64,000 nt of DNA, from the NCBI RefSeq assembly GCF_000015505.1, contig NC_008760.1, positions 62,001 through 126,000 of the forward strand, in the 5' to 3' direction. The position numbers were made by a program, and so were the translations under genes. Below the pieces are notes generated by a model. That model did not search any database, was not told where the DNA came from, and was given only the letters and a program-made list of their open reading frames with translations. This DNA comes from Polaromonas naphthalenivorans CJ2 (lineage in GTDB: Bacteria > Pseudomonadota > Gammaproteobacteria > Burkholderiales > Burkholderiaceae_C). Positions 16,689 to 25,357 of the stretch are shown here, piece after piece (the first letter of the stretch is position 1; each line of letters begins with the position of its first letter).

Positions 16689-17819
16689 ATGTCCGAAACT
16701 CCTATCCTTGACAGCCGTCCTGACGAATGGGTCAATCCCGCCCCGAGTGCCGCGCCCTACGCGCTGCAGTACCCCTGTGGCGAGCCGCCCGCTTCTGGCC
16801 AGGTGCGCGAGGTCGCGCCCGGCGTGCTGTGGCTGCGCATGCCCTTGCCGTTTGAGCTCGACCACATCAACCTGTGGGCGCTGGCCGACGAAGACGAGCA
16901 CGGCCCCGGCTGGGCCATCGTCGATACCGGCACCAAGACGCCCGAGGCACTCGCCGCCTGGCGCCAGTTGATCGCTGCCGACGGCCCGCTGGCCGCCACG
17001 TCCCAAGGCGCGCGCATCACGCGCATCTTGTGCACCCACATGCACCCCGACCATGTCGGCATGGCCGGCTGGCTCACGCGCAAGTTCGGCTGCCGGTTGT
17101 GGATGACACGGCTCGAATACCTGACCTGCCGCACCCTGGCGGGCGACACCGGCCGGGAGGCGCCCGACGAGGCCATCAGCTTTTACCGCCAGGCCGGCTG
17201 GAATGAGGAAGCGCTCGATGTCTACCGAACCCGCTTTGGCGGCTTTGGCAAGTACATGCATGCGCTGCCCGACAGCTTCCGGCGCATCAGTGACGGCGAG
17301 ACCCTGCGCATCGGCGCGCACGACTGGCGCGTCATCGTCGGCCGAGGCCATTCGCCCGAGCATGCCTGCTTGCTCAGCGACGAGCTGGGCGTGCTGGTGT
17401 CTGGCGACCAGGTGCTGCCGCGCATCTCGTCCAATGTGAGCGTGTTCCCCACCGAGCCGGATGCCGACCCGCTGGGCGACTGGATCGCGAGCATCGCTCA
17501 CCTGCGCACCACGCTGGGCGATGACCTCTTGGTGCTGCCGGCGCACGGGGAGCCCTTTCGTGGCCTGCACGCCCGGCTGGACCGCCTGGCACAAGGCCAT
17601 GACCGCGGCCTGGAGCGGCTGCGCCGAAGCCTGGCCGATAGCCCCAGGCGTGCGATAGACGTCTTCGGCGCGCTGTTCGCCCGGCCGATCGACAACAATG
17701 GCCACCTGCTGGGCCTGGCCACAGGCGAAAGCCTGGCCCACATCAACCACCTGCTGGCGCGCGGCGAGGCGGTGTGCGAAATGGGCGTGGACGGGGTGCG
17801 CCGTTACCGGATGAAGTGA
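16689..17819 (+). CDS. MBL-fold metallo-hydrolase
   Basis: 376 residues. The metal-binding motif HMHPDHVG sits at about residue 117, preceded by WAIVDTGTKTPEAL. Later come HSPEHACLLSDELGVLVSGDQVLP (third His and bridging Asp) and VLPAHGEPF (final His), giving the glyoxalase II/lactonase-like metal set. The C-terminal helical domain (LGLATGESLAHINHLLARGEA) is typical of the large MBL family that includes proteins annotated as LACTB2-like or acyl-CoA-associated hydrolases. Substrate unknown. High GC contrasts with rep upstream. It stands alone. Confidence 0.8.
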   Translation: MSETPILDSRPDEWVNPAPSAAPYALQYPCGEPPASGQVREVAPGVLWLRMPLPFELDHINLWALADEDEHGPGWAIVDTGTKTPEALAAWRQLIAADGPLAATSQGARITRILCTHMHPDHVGMAGWLTRKFGCRLWMTRLEYLTCRTLAGDTGREAPDEAISFYRQAGWNEEALDVYRTRFGGFGKYMHALPDSFRRISDGETLRIGAHDWRVIVGRGHSPEHACLLSDELGVLVSGDQVLPRISSNVSVFPTEPDADPLGDWIASIAHLRTTLGDDLLVLPAHGEPFRGLHARLDRLAQGHDRGLERLRRSLADSPRRAIDVFGALFARPIDNNGHLLGLATGESLAHINHLLARGEAVCEMGVDGVRRYRMK

Positions 17820-18147
17820 GCATGGACGGCGGCCAGCCCCGCCAGTGTTTTCATGATTGATGAGGCGTTGTCGCGGGAGATGCCCGGAGAGATTCAGCGA
17901 GGCTGTTTTGATCGGTCGCTGCACCGCGGCTACCCTTGCCAGGGGCAGCCGATTGACTTGTCCCGGCGCACAGGCTGTTGCCTTCGAATGCAGCCCTGGC
18001 GACGCAAAGCGCGATCTGAAGCTGCGGACCGTAGTCCCTCACGCCATAGTTCTCGATGCGAAGTGGGCGTGCCGCTCAAGCTCTCGGGCTGCGCCCCGTG
18101 CCCGGATGGCCCGGGTCACGGCCTGAAGGCATTGATCCTTCACGCCT
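17820..18147. other. Intergenic, no clear gene
   Basis: About 330 bp with open frames on both strands but no ribosome-binding site or recognisable product. Confidence 0.35.
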
Positions 18148-18435
18148 TTGCGCGCCAGGCTGTGGAGCTGCACGTCTTGCACCGTGCAAAAGCACGGGTC
18201 CACGTCAGACGGATCAAAAGACCCTTGGGAACTGAGCCTCAACGCGCCGGGTTCCAGCGGGCTCGAAGTGAACCGGTTTCCGGGCATGTTGAGCTCCAGC
18301 ATTGACAGCAGGAGACGCCGGGAGCGCGAGATGCGCGAACTGCTGGCCGGGCAGGTCTGGCAGCCAGGCGCGCACCGCGAGGAAATTCGCAGCGTCCTGA
18401 GCGCCATCACCGATATGATGGCGCTCAGCCCATGA
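18148..18435 (+). CDS. Small protein coupled to a KorB-like gene
   Basis: The stop overlaps the next start (ATGA at 18432-18435), good evidence that the end of this frame is translated. The convincing part is the last ~50 residues (MLSSSIDSRRRREREMRELLAGQ... ending ITDMMALSP), which are highly charged and helical. An ATG at 18286 may be the real start; the ATG at 18148 would give 95 residues. No family recognised. Its place before a ParB/KorB gene suggests a plasmid maintenance or regulatory accessory protein. Confidence 0.45.
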   Translation: MRARLWSCTSCTVQKHGSTSDGSKDPWELSLNAPGSSGLEVNRFPGMLSSSIDSRRRREREMRELLAGQVWQPGAHREEIRSVLSAITDMMALSP

Positions 18436-19538
18436 TGACTGATGACACTTCCCCCTTCCTCCCTTTTGTGGACCGCGCGCCCAGGCCCGTGGTCACGCTC
18501 AAACCACGCGCCCGGTTGGCCGAGGCAACGCTGGCCAGCCTGCGTGCGGCGGGCAGCGCGGCACCAGGCGAGGCACTGCGCCTTCCCCTGGCCGACATCG
18601 ACGAGGACCCCGACCAGCCCCGGACGGTGTTTGACGACGAGGAACTCCAGAGCATGGCCCGGAGCATCCTGGCCCATGGCGTGGTGCAGCCCATCGTCGT
18701 GCGGCCTCCCGTGAACGGGCGCTACGTGCTGGCCTTTGGCGCGCGCCGCCTGCGCGCGTCCCGGCTGGCCGGCGTGACCGACATTCCGGCCGTGATCCGG
18801 GCCCAGGGACCGGGAGACTTTGCAGCGCAGCTGATCGAGAACCAGCAGCGCGCCGACCTGTCCAACTCCGACCTGGCCGCGGCCATTGCCCGCCTGGTCC
18901 GCGAAGGCCTGACCACCAGGCAGATCGCGGCCATCTGCGCGCTCAAGGACTACCAGGTGACGGCCTTCCGGCAGGCCGGGGACTTGCCGCCCGCCCTTAG
19001 CGCGCGCCTGGACACCGCGGACATGCGCGCGCTGTACGACTTGTTTCGCCAGTGGAGCAAGACGCCGGCGGAGGTCATCGCCGCCTTGCCCGAGGCCGGC
19101 ACATTCCTCAGCGTGACCGAGGCGAGGCGCATCATTGGCGCGATCACCGGCAAGCCCACCGGCAGCATCGTGCTCGAGCGCGCCCGGGCGCAGGCTGCGT
19201 TTCAGGACAGCGGCCAGAATCTGCCAGGAGGCGAGCCAGAGGACGAACCCGAAAAAGCGCCCCCGGTGCGCGAGCCGCCTGCCAAGGAGCGCCCGCCGAT
19301 CGAGGAGCCGCCCGCGCCAGAAGGCTTGCCGGCTCAGGCCCAACCCAAAGCCGCCCCCGGTACCGTGCAGGCGAGCCAGGGCGGCGCGCCCGTGTTCCTC
19401 GTGGCCGCGGGCAATGGGCCGAGCGGCCGGCTGGTGGTGGACCGGCGGGCCGGGCGGGCAGGCTGGGCGCTGGTAGCCTACGCCACCGGCATCGAGGAAG
19501 TGGATGCGGCGCAACTGCGGATCGTTCGCATCGAGTAA
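18432..19538 (+). CDS. KorB/ParB-like DNA-binding protein
   Basis: 368 residues. The ParB N-terminal domain is clear: LRLPLADIDEDPDQPRTVFDDEELQSMARSILAHGVVQPIVVRPP, then VLAFGARRLRASRLAGV (CTP-binding GxRR motif) and QLIENQQRADLSNSDLAAAIARLV. The helix-turn-helix is LTTRQIAAICALKDYQVTAFRQAGDLPPAL. A Pro/Glu-rich linker at about 265-310 leads to a small C-terminal domain (GAPVFLVAAGNGPSGRLVVDRRAGRAGWALVAY) like the SH3-type dimerisation domain of KorB. This is a second ParB in the window with no ParA beside it, so a global repressor role as in IncP plasmids is plausible. Confidence 0.8.
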   Translation: MMTDDTSPFLPFVDRAPRPVVTLKPRARLAEATLASLRAAGSAAPGEALRLPLADIDEDPDQPRTVFDDEELQSMARSILAHGVVQPIVVRPPVNGRYVLAFGARRLRASRLAGVTDIPAVIRAQGPGDFAAQLIENQQRADLSNSDLAAAIARLVREGLTTRQIAAICALKDYQVTAFRQAGDLPPALSARLDTADMRALYDLFRQWSKTPAEVIAALPEAGTFLSVTEARRIIGAITGKPTGSIVLERARAQAAFQDSGQNLPGGEPEDEPEKAPPVREPPAKERPPIEEPPAPEGLPAQAQPKAAPGTVQASQGGAPVFLVAAGNGPSGRLVVDRRAGRAGWALVAYATGIEEVDAAQLRIVRIE

Positions 19539-20183
19539 ACCCATCATCCCGTGTCCCTTGAAAAGGGGCCGCCCCTTCAGTTCCGCCGGCGGTTCGACCT
19601 CCATGGTGGCCCCGTGTTCAAGGGCCGCACCTGGAGCGCACACCGTTTTGCCTCAAGCCTGTCAATCGAAGCCTGACCGCTGAAGGCGGAAATGGCCTAT
19701 CGGCTGCTCTTCCACCATAAATTTTAATTATGTCTATAGGCTTGGATGACCACGATGCTGTACTCGGCCCGACTGTGGCTTGAGCATTAATTTTCAGCGC
19801 CTGACGTCTTTCTTGCCGCCGAATGCGCAATGGTATTGTCGAATGCTGGCTGATGAAGGTGCTGCGGCGCCAGCCAGTGCAGCCAAAGTCCACGCATCCA
19901 TGCAACGGCGTAGAGCACCGAGACGGCGAAGATGCCCCACTGCTCAGCCTGCAAGGGTCAGCTCCTGCTCGAAGGCTGTATCGAGCTGCCTTTTGCCGAG
20001 CAGTTTGATTCGCAGGCAGGAAAAATTCGTCCCGTTTGAGGAACTGGCATCCGTTCCTGCCGCAAACACGTTCATCAACCGGCAACGCGCAGAAACCCCC
20101 CTTGCAGTGCACCCTGCATTGCCGCCAAAATGAACTGCCCGAAGCCGCACCATCGAACTCCAACGCGCAAAAGAGGTATTGCC
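19539..20183. other. Intergenic with a possible minus-strand fragment
   Basis: About 645 bp. On the minus strand, 19788-19950 reads as a ~50-residue hydrophobic peptide (AEQWGIFAVSVLYAVAWMRG and LWLHWLAPQHLHQ) ending in TAA, perhaps the tail of a lost membrane protein. It has no start. Otherwise nothing is supported. Confidence 0.3.
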
Positions 20184-21228
20184 ATGGCCGTGCCGATAAA
20201 CGCTCATCCGTTCCCCAGCGCCCAGATGACCCGCATCAGCCGCCGCAGCACGCTGGGCGCGCTGTCCGCCGTTCTGCTCTGGCCCGGCGCCGGGCGCGCG
20301 CAGGCTCCGGATGCCGCGCGTCTGCAGTCCTGGCCGCTCAACACGCCGCGTGCCACCGGCATCCATGACTTGGCGCCGGCGCCGGATGGCGGGGTATGGT
20401 TCTCTGCGCAGCGCAGCGGGCACCTGGGCTGGTTTGACCCGCGCACGGGCAAGCCGGAACTGATTTCTTTAGGCGATGCTTCGTCGCCGCACGGCGTCAT
20501 TGCCGGACCCGACGGCGCGGCCTGGCTGACCGACGGTGGGCAAAACGCCATAGCGCGCGTGAGCTGGCCAGCGCGTGAGGTGAGGCTTTTCCACCTGCCT
20601 GCCACAACGCCCCATGCCAACCTCAACACGTGCGCCTTTGATGGCGACGGCGACCTGTGGTTTACCGGGCAAAGTGGCTATGTTGGCAAACTCGCCGTGC
20701 GCACCGGCTTGGTCAGCGTGAAAGCGTCACCGCGCGGACGCGGGCCCTACGGCATATGCGCCACGTCCCAGGGGGGACGTGTGGTGGTGCTCGCTGGCAG
20801 GGTCGTTCATTGCACAAATCGACCGAAAAACCGGCGTGTCACGCATCGTAGAACCACCCACGCAGCGCCAGGGCGCGCGCCGCGTCTGGTCCGACAGCCG
20901 TGGCCGCATCTGGGTGGCCGAATGGAACAGCGGCAACCTCTCCATGCACGACCCGGCGCTGGGCATGGGGGCCAACAGTTGGCGCACCTGGAAAGCGCCA
21001 GGAGCCGATCCGCATGTGTACGCCGTGTACGTGGACGACCAGGACATCGTCTGGGCCGCAGAGTGGAGCAACAACGCCATGCTGCGCTTCGACCCGGGCA
21101 GCGAGAAGTTCGCTGTGATACCCATGCCACGTCCCGCCGCTAACATCCGCCAGATACTGGGCCGGCCTGGGGAGGTTTGGCTGCCGGAAAGCGGGACCGA
21201 GTTTATTTCGGTGATCAAGACGGGGTGA
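20184..21228 (+). pseudogene. Streptogramin (virginiamycin B) lyase-like beta-propeller, one-base frameshift
   Basis: The start ATG at 20184 follows AAGAGG. A twin-arginine-like signal (RISRRSTLGALSAVLLWPGAGRAQA) directs export. The rest is a Vgb-type seven-bladed propeller with repeated GGVWFSAQRSGHLGWFDPRTG, GAAWLTDGGQNAIARV, GDLWFTGQSGYVGKL and RIWVAEWNSGNLSMHDP motifs. The frame breaks in a run of six Gs at 20771-20776. With five Gs it would read ATSQGDVWWCSLAGS and stay open to 21228 (about 347 aa). Chromosomal homologues are usually of unknown function rather than true antibiotic lyases. Confidence 0.8.
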
Positions 21229-21263
21229 ATGCCGCGAAAAACAGCCCCCATCACGCAGACGCC

Positions 21264-22334
21264 ATGTCCACCCAAATCTCAGACATCCACATCGCCCAGG
21301 CCGACCCGCTTCCGCAACCCCGGCTGCTGCAGGGCGAACTGCCAGCGGGCGAAGCCGAAGCCGCATTCATTGCCGCCTCGCGCGCCGCCACCCGCAATAT
21401 ATTGCGCGGCCTGGATGACAGGCTGCTGGTTATCGTGGGCCCGTGCTCGATCCACGAGCCTGAGTCGGCCCTGGAATACGCTGCACGGCTGCGCCGGCTG
21501 GCCCCGCGCCTGGACGATTCGCTGCTGCTGGTGATGCGCGTCTACTTCGAAAAACCGCGCACGCGCATGGGCTGGAAGGGTTTGATCTACGATCCGGAAC
21601 TCGACGGCCAGGGCGACATTGGCGCGGGCCTGCGCCATGCGCGGCGCATCTTGCTGGAATGCGCGCGGCTGGGCGTGCCGGCGGCCTCTGAAATCCTGGA
21701 CCTGGTGACGCCGCAGTATTACGCCGAACTGCTCACCTGGGGCGCGATCGGCGCCCGCACGGTGCAAAGCCCGCTGCACCGGCAGATGGCTTCGGCCCTG
21801 TCGGCGCCCGTGGGCTTCAAGAACGCTACCAACGGCAGCGTGGGCGCCGCCATCGACGCCATCCATGTGGCCGTCCAGTCGCATCGCTTTCCCTCCATCT
21901 CGCTCGAAGGCAAGGCCATCGTCATCACGACCACCGGCAACCCTGATGGCCACCTGGTGCTGCGCGGCGCCAGTGACGGGCCGAACTACGACGCCGCCAG
22001 CGTCAGCCGCGCCGCGGCGAGCCTGTCCCAGGCCGGCCTGCCCGCGCGGCTGGTGATCGACTGCAGCCACGGCAACAGCAACAAGGACTTTTCCAGGCAG
22101 CCCGCCGTGGCGGCCGATATCGCGCAGCAGATCGCCAGCGGCTCGAGCAGCATCTGCGGCCTCATGATTGAGAGCCACCTGGTCGAAGGCCGGCAGGACA
22201 TCGTCGATGGCCGCCAAGGCCTGCGCTACGGGCAGAGCGTCACCGACGCCTGCATCGGCTGGGAGGCGACCGTGGCCGTGCTGGAGCAGCTGGCGGCGTC
22301 CGTGCGCCAGCGCCGGGCGGGCGCCAGGGCTTGA
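21264..22334 (+). CDS. aroG: 3-deoxy-7-phosphoheptulonate (DAHP) synthase, class I
   Basis: 356 residues, the AroF/G/H type. It condenses phosphoenolpyruvate and erythrose 4-phosphate in the first step of the shikimate pathway. Motifs in order: LLVIVGPCSIHEPESALEYA, YFEKPRTRMGWKGLIYDP (substrate-binding KPRT), AASEILDLVTPQYYAELLTWGAIGART, GFKNATNGS, VIDCSHGNSNKDFSRQ (metal-binding Cys-Ser-His) and GLMIESHLVEGRQD. All metal and substrate residues are present. It starts 35 bp after the lyase-like pseudogene. An extra copy on an accessory replicon would supplement aromatic amino acid synthesis. Confidence 0.93.
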   Translation: MSTQISDIHIAQADPLPQPRLLQGELPAGEAEAAFIAASRAATRNILRGLDDRLLVIVGPCSIHEPESALEYAARLRRLAPRLDDSLLLVMRVYFEKPRTRMGWKGLIYDPELDGQGDIGAGLRHARRILLECARLGVPAASEILDLVTPQYYAELLTWGAIGARTVQSPLHRQMASALSAPVGFKNATNGSVGAAIDAIHVAVQSHRFPSISLEGKAIVITTTGNPDGHLVLRGASDGPNYDAASVSRAAASLSQAGLPARLVIDCSHGNSNKDFSRQPAVAADIAQQIASGSSSICGLMIESHLVEGRQDIVDGRQGLRYGQSVTDACIGWEATVAVLEQLAASVRQRRAGARA

Positions 22335-22507
22335 TTTTCTGGAGGGGGAAGAACAGCAGGCGGAACGACACGAGTTCTATCGGGGCGAAACCTTCGCCAT
22401 GGCAGGCAGCATGGCCCGGCACAACCGCGTGGTCCTGAACCTGGCCAGCCGCATCGGTGAGCACCTGGACGGCACGCGCTGCCAAGTGTTCACCACGAGC
22501 ATGAAAG
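22335..22507 (+). pseudogene. Uma2-family nuclease-like fragment
   Basis: Immediately after the aroG stop, a frame reads FLEGEEQQAERHEFYRGETFAMAGSMARHNRVVLNLASRIGEHL and continues to CQVFTTSMK, the N-terminal third of Uma2/DUF820 proteins. The initiating residues are missing and the 3' end is cut by the IS66 end at 22508. Confidence 0.7.
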
Positions 22508-22529
22508 GTAAGCGTCTTGGCACGGCACC
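22508..22529 (+). repeat. IS66 terminal inverted repeat, copy 1 outer end
   Basis: Begins GTAAGCGTCTTGGCACGG; exact reverse complement of 29624-29645. Confidence 0.9.
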
Positions 22530-22546
22530 TTGACCGCGCTGCCGAT

Positions 22547-22750
22547 TCAGGATTGCGGTTGCCAGCGGTGAGGCAGTAGTTCGTCGATGCGAGAGTTCAT
22601 GTGGCCAGGCAGCCTGGTTAGCACGTCCTTCAGATAAGCCCAGGGGTCATGGCCATGCAGCTTTGCCGACTGCAACAAACTCATCACGACGGCGGCCCGC
22701 TGGCCGGCCAGTTCGCTGCCGGCAAACAACCATGCCCGGCGCCCCATTGC
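22547..22750 (-). pseudogene. tnpC: IS66 TnpC, C-terminal part (copy 1)
   Basis: Encodes GRRAWLFAGSELAGQRAAVVMSLLQSAKLHGHDPWAYLKDVLTRLP and the tail to RWQPQS. This is the end of the IS66 DDE transposase, including the segment around the catalytic Glu neighbourhood and the IS66 C-terminal domain. The rest of the gene resumes at 25358 on the far side of the inserted recombinase module. The frame at this end is undamaged. Confidence 0.88.
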
Positions 22751-23259
22751 AATCACCGGGTCATTGTGCCCATGTCGGGCAAGAAGTTGAAGTCTTCTAT
22801 CGCTGGCATCCGCTGTATGGACGCCGCCTCAAGCGCCAATACAGCGAGCAGCGTGCCAACGGCGAGGTAGTCCACCTGGAGGCGCGACCCGGCGTCGTGA
22901 TCGTGGTTGCCGCCTGGATGCTCGATGCCGCAGCTTGCGCTCACATGGAACTGGGCGCCCCGCAAGCCTCTGTGGGCGCGCTGGCCGAGCTGCACCTGCT
23001 GCTGTCGCAGCGAGGATTTCGGCGAAGCTGCGCGGGTGTTTTCCACACCTGCGAGGAGCGCCATGAGCCATCATGTACCCGGACATCGCCGACGGTTGAC
23101 GACATCGGCATCACTTCAGCCATCTCCCCCACGCCAGCTGAGCCTGACCCTCGAGTCCCCGGTCCTTCGGGACATGGCCTCGAGCGAACGGGCCGCCGTG
23201 GTCGCACGGCTGGCAACGCTGCTGCTGCAGGCAGCCGGCCTTCAAACCGAAAGGAGTGA
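22747..23259 (+). CDS. DUF5372-like accessory protein of the recombinase module
   Basis: The recognisable part is EVFYRWHPLYGRRLKRQYSEQRANGEVVHLEARPGVVIVVAAWMLD, reminiscent of small DUF5372 proteins found next to recombinases in mobile modules. The N-terminus is uncertain: the frame enters from the interrupted IS66 sequence and the first candidate start is TTG at 22747. The last third overlaps the next ORF and is probably not the native tail. The role may be as a recombination directionality or assembly factor, but this is inference from position only. Confidence 0.45.
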   Translation: MQSPGHCAHVGQEVEVFYRWHPLYGRRLKRQYSEQRANGEVVHLEARPGVVIVVAAWMLDAAACAHMELGAPQASVGALAELHLLLSQRGFRRSCAGVFHTCEERHEPSCTRTSPTVDDIGITSAISPTPAEPDPRVPGPSGHGLERTGRRGRTAGNAAAAGSRPSNRKE

Positions 23260-23275
23260 TCATGACGACCTCTGA
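23063..23275 (+). CDS. Small protein of the recombinase module (70 aa)
   Basis: ATG at 23063 after GAGGAGCGCC. The sequence includes LSLTLESPVLRDMASSERAAVVARLATLLLQAAGL, a compact amphipathic helical region of the kind seen in small proteins that precede large serine recombinases in such modules. Its stop overlaps the recombinase start by 14 bp. Function unknown; probable recombinase cofactor. Confidence 0.6.
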   Translation: MSHHVPGHRRRLTTSASLQPSPPRQLSLTLESPVLRDMASSERAAVVARLATLLLQAAGLQTERSDHDDL

Positions 23276-25331
23276 TCTGTTGCCGGCCGCAGTGCTGCGT
23301 CGCAAAGCTGTCGTCTATGTGCGCCAGTCAACTCAGTCACAAGTGCAGACCAACCTGGAGAGCCAGCGCCGGCAGTACGACCTGGTGGCGCAAGCTCGCC
23401 GCCTCGGATTTGCGCAGGTGGAAGTCATCGACGATGACCTCGGCCGTTCCGCCAGCGGTATGGTGGACCGACCGGGCTTTGAGCGGCTCGTGGCCTGGTT
23501 GTGCGCTGGCGAAGTCGGCGCCGTCTTGTGCTTCGACGCCTCCCGGCTTGCCCGCAATGGACGTGACTGGCACCACCTGCTGGAGCTGTGTGGCCTGGTC
23601 GAGGCACGGGTCATTGACCCGGACGGCGTGTACGACCCGTGCCGGCCCAACGACCGTCTGCTGCTGGGCATGAAGGGCAGTATCAGCGAGTTCGAGCTCG
23701 GCGTGATCAGGGCAAGGATGTTCGAAGCGGCTCGTGCCAAGGCGCATCGCGGTGAATTGCGCATCAGTGTCCCCATCGGCTACGTCTGGCACCGGCAGAT
23801 CGGGTTGGGGTTGGATCCGGACATGCGCCTGCAGGAGACGATCCGGTTGATCTTCGCGCGCTTTCGCACGCTCGGCAGCGCCAGGCAGGTGATGCTTTCC
23901 CTTGCGGCAGACGATGTCCATTTCCCACGGCCCTCGGACGGCAAGAAGATGGTGAGCTTTGACTGGACGCCGATCCGCTACCGCAACGTGATCTCGATAC
24001 TCAAGAATCCCTTCTATGCCGGCGTCTATGCATACGGCAAGAGTGAGAAGCGTACGACGCTCGTGCAAGGGCGACTTCGCAAGACCTACAAGCATGGCAA
24101 GCCGCTCGATCGGTGGGACGTGATGATCAAGGATCATCACGAAGCCTACATCGACTGGGCCGAGTTCGAACGTAATCAAAAGCAGCTTGCCGTCAATGCC
24201 TACGGTAAAGTCGATGGAACGAAGTCCGGGCGCGGTGGCCGGGCGTTGCTCGCGGGAATGCTGTGCTGCGGGCGTTGTGGGCGGCGCCTGACGGTGGCGT
24301 ATACGGGGCGCGGGGTGCCTCAACCGGTGTACCGATGTGACCGCCCCAATCTTCAGCTCGCTCAGCCGAGATGCTTCACGTTTGGCGCACGCCGACCCGA
24401 CGAAGCGATTGCCCGGGAGCTGCTGCGCGCTGTGGAGCCCTTGGCCGTCGAGGCGGCATTGCAGGCTGAGCGGAGGTATATGCAAGTTCAAGCGGACCAG
24501 CGACGAATCGTGGAGCTGGAGTTGCAGCAGGCCCGTTACGAGGCTGGTTTGGCAGAGCGCCGCTACGCGGCCTGTGACCCAGACCATCGCTTGATTGCCG
24601 CACAACTGGAGAAGAGCTGGGAGGCTGCTTTGCAGCGCGTGCTCGCCTGTGAGCAGCGCTTGAACGTGGCCCGGCAGGTGCAGTCCTCTGCCAGGCCCGA
24701 CTTGACCGGCTTGGAGGAAGATCTCGCGGCCGCGTGGGATGCGCCGGGCGTGACCATGCGCGCGCGCCAGCAGTTGCTGCGCACACTCGTCAAGGACATC
24801 GTTGCCGATGTCGACGACCAGGCCCGCGAGGTCGTGCTGACGATTCACTGGCGCGGAGGCCAGCATTCGCAGGTGAGGGTCGTCAAGCCACGCACAGGCG
24901 AGCACGGCTGCCGCACGCCCGATGAAGCCCTGGCCGTCATGCGCAGCATGGCAGGCAAGTGGTCTGACGAGCACATCGCCGCGACGCTCAATCGCATGGG
25001 ACTGCCCACGGGCCAGGCCAAGACGTGGACCGCGCATCGCGTGAGCTCCGTGCGCAGGGTCAACGACATCCATGCGTACCGCTCGGCCGAGAAGGACGGG
25101 CAGTGGTTGACCATGTCAGAAGCGGCTGCCAAGCTCGGGGTCAACAACCACCGCATTCGGCGCCTGATCAAGGAGGGATTGCTGCCGGCCGAACAGGTGG
25201 TGCCGCGGGCGCCGTATCAGATTCGGGCCAGCGACCTGCTCGAGCAGCGGGTGATTGACGCCATCGCGCGAACACTCAGCCCGTGTCGGGCCGTCAGCGA
25301 GAAGCAGATGTCAATGTTTTCAAGCACTTAA
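23262..25331 (+). CDS. Large serine recombinase
   Basis: 689 residues from an ATG with AGGAG upstream. The resolvase domain starts AVVYVRQSTQSQ, with the nucleophile Ser23, then IDDDLGRSASGMVDRPGFERL, LCFDASRLARNGRDW (catalytic Arg pair) and LLLGMKGSISEFELGVIRARM. A recombinase domain follows (PIGYVWHRQ...NPFYAGVYAYGKSEKRTT), then a zinc ribbon (LCCGRCGRRLTVAYTG...YRCDR), a long coiled coil (about 380-480) and an unusual C-terminal helix-turn-helix (WLTMSEAAAKLGVNNHRIRRLIKEGLL). It should integrate and excise its own module. The coupled upstream ORFs are likely cofactors. Confidence 0.88.
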   Translation: MTTSDLLPAAVLRRKAVVYVRQSTQSQVQTNLESQRRQYDLVAQARRLGFAQVEVIDDDLGRSASGMVDRPGFERLVAWLCAGEVGAVLCFDASRLARNGRDWHHLLELCGLVEARVIDPDGVYDPCRPNDRLLLGMKGSISEFELGVIRARMFEAARAKAHRGELRISVPIGYVWHRQIGLGLDPDMRLQETIRLIFARFRTLGSARQVMLSLAADDVHFPRPSDGKKMVSFDWTPIRYRNVISILKNPFYAGVYAYGKSEKRTTLVQGRLRKTYKHGKPLDRWDVMIKDHHEAYIDWAEFERNQKQLAVNAYGKVDGTKSGRGGRALLAGMLCCGRCGRRLTVAYTGRGVPQPVYRCDRPNLQLAQPRCFTFGARRPDEAIARELLRAVEPLAVEAALQAERRYMQVQADQRRIVELELQQARYEAGLAERRYAACDPDHRLIAAQLEKSWEAALQRVLACEQRLNVARQVQSSARPDLTGLEEDLAAAWDAPGVTMRARQQLLRTLVKDIVADVDDQAREVVLTIHWRGGQHSQVRVVKPRTGEHGCRTPDEALAVMRSMAGKWSDEHIAATLNRMGLPTGQAKTWTAHRVSSVRRVNDIHAYRSAEKDGQWLTMSEAAAKLGVNNHRIRRLIKEGLLPAEQVVPRAPYQIRASDLLEQRVIDAIARTLSPCRAVSEKQMSMFSST

Positions 25332-25357
25332 CGAAGAGGGGCATTATGAACACGCCA

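Larger units (their letters stand above)
22751..25357 (+). mobile_element. Three-ORF large serine recombinase module
   Basis: About 2.6 kb inserted into IS66 tnpC copy 1. Comparison with the uninterrupted copy at 29390-29420 fixes the joint: CCATTGC is present at both junctions (about 22744-22750 and 25358-25364), a 7-bp core or duplication. Contents are three overlapping plus-strand ORFs, the last a 690-residue recombinase. No inverted repeats at the ends, as expected for serine recombinase elements. Confidence 0.75.

Noticed and set aside
16500-17924. Long minus-strand frame opposite the MBL-fold gene
   Set aside because: Shadow of the metallo-hydrolase gene; the plus strand has HxHxDH and other metal motifs.
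17853-18305. 150-codon plus-strand ORF before the KorB-like gene
   Set aside because: Arg/Cys/His-rich with no ribosome site; overlaps the coupled small ORF in another frame, which has better support.
18039-19643. 534-codon open frame on the minus strand
   Set aside because: Antisense to the well-supported KorB-like gene; composition is a shadow of high-GC coding DNA, with no domain or start signal.
23337-25073. 578-codon minus-strand frame opposite the serine recombinase
   Set aside because: Shadow; the plus strand has all recombinase motifs and a ribosome-binding site.
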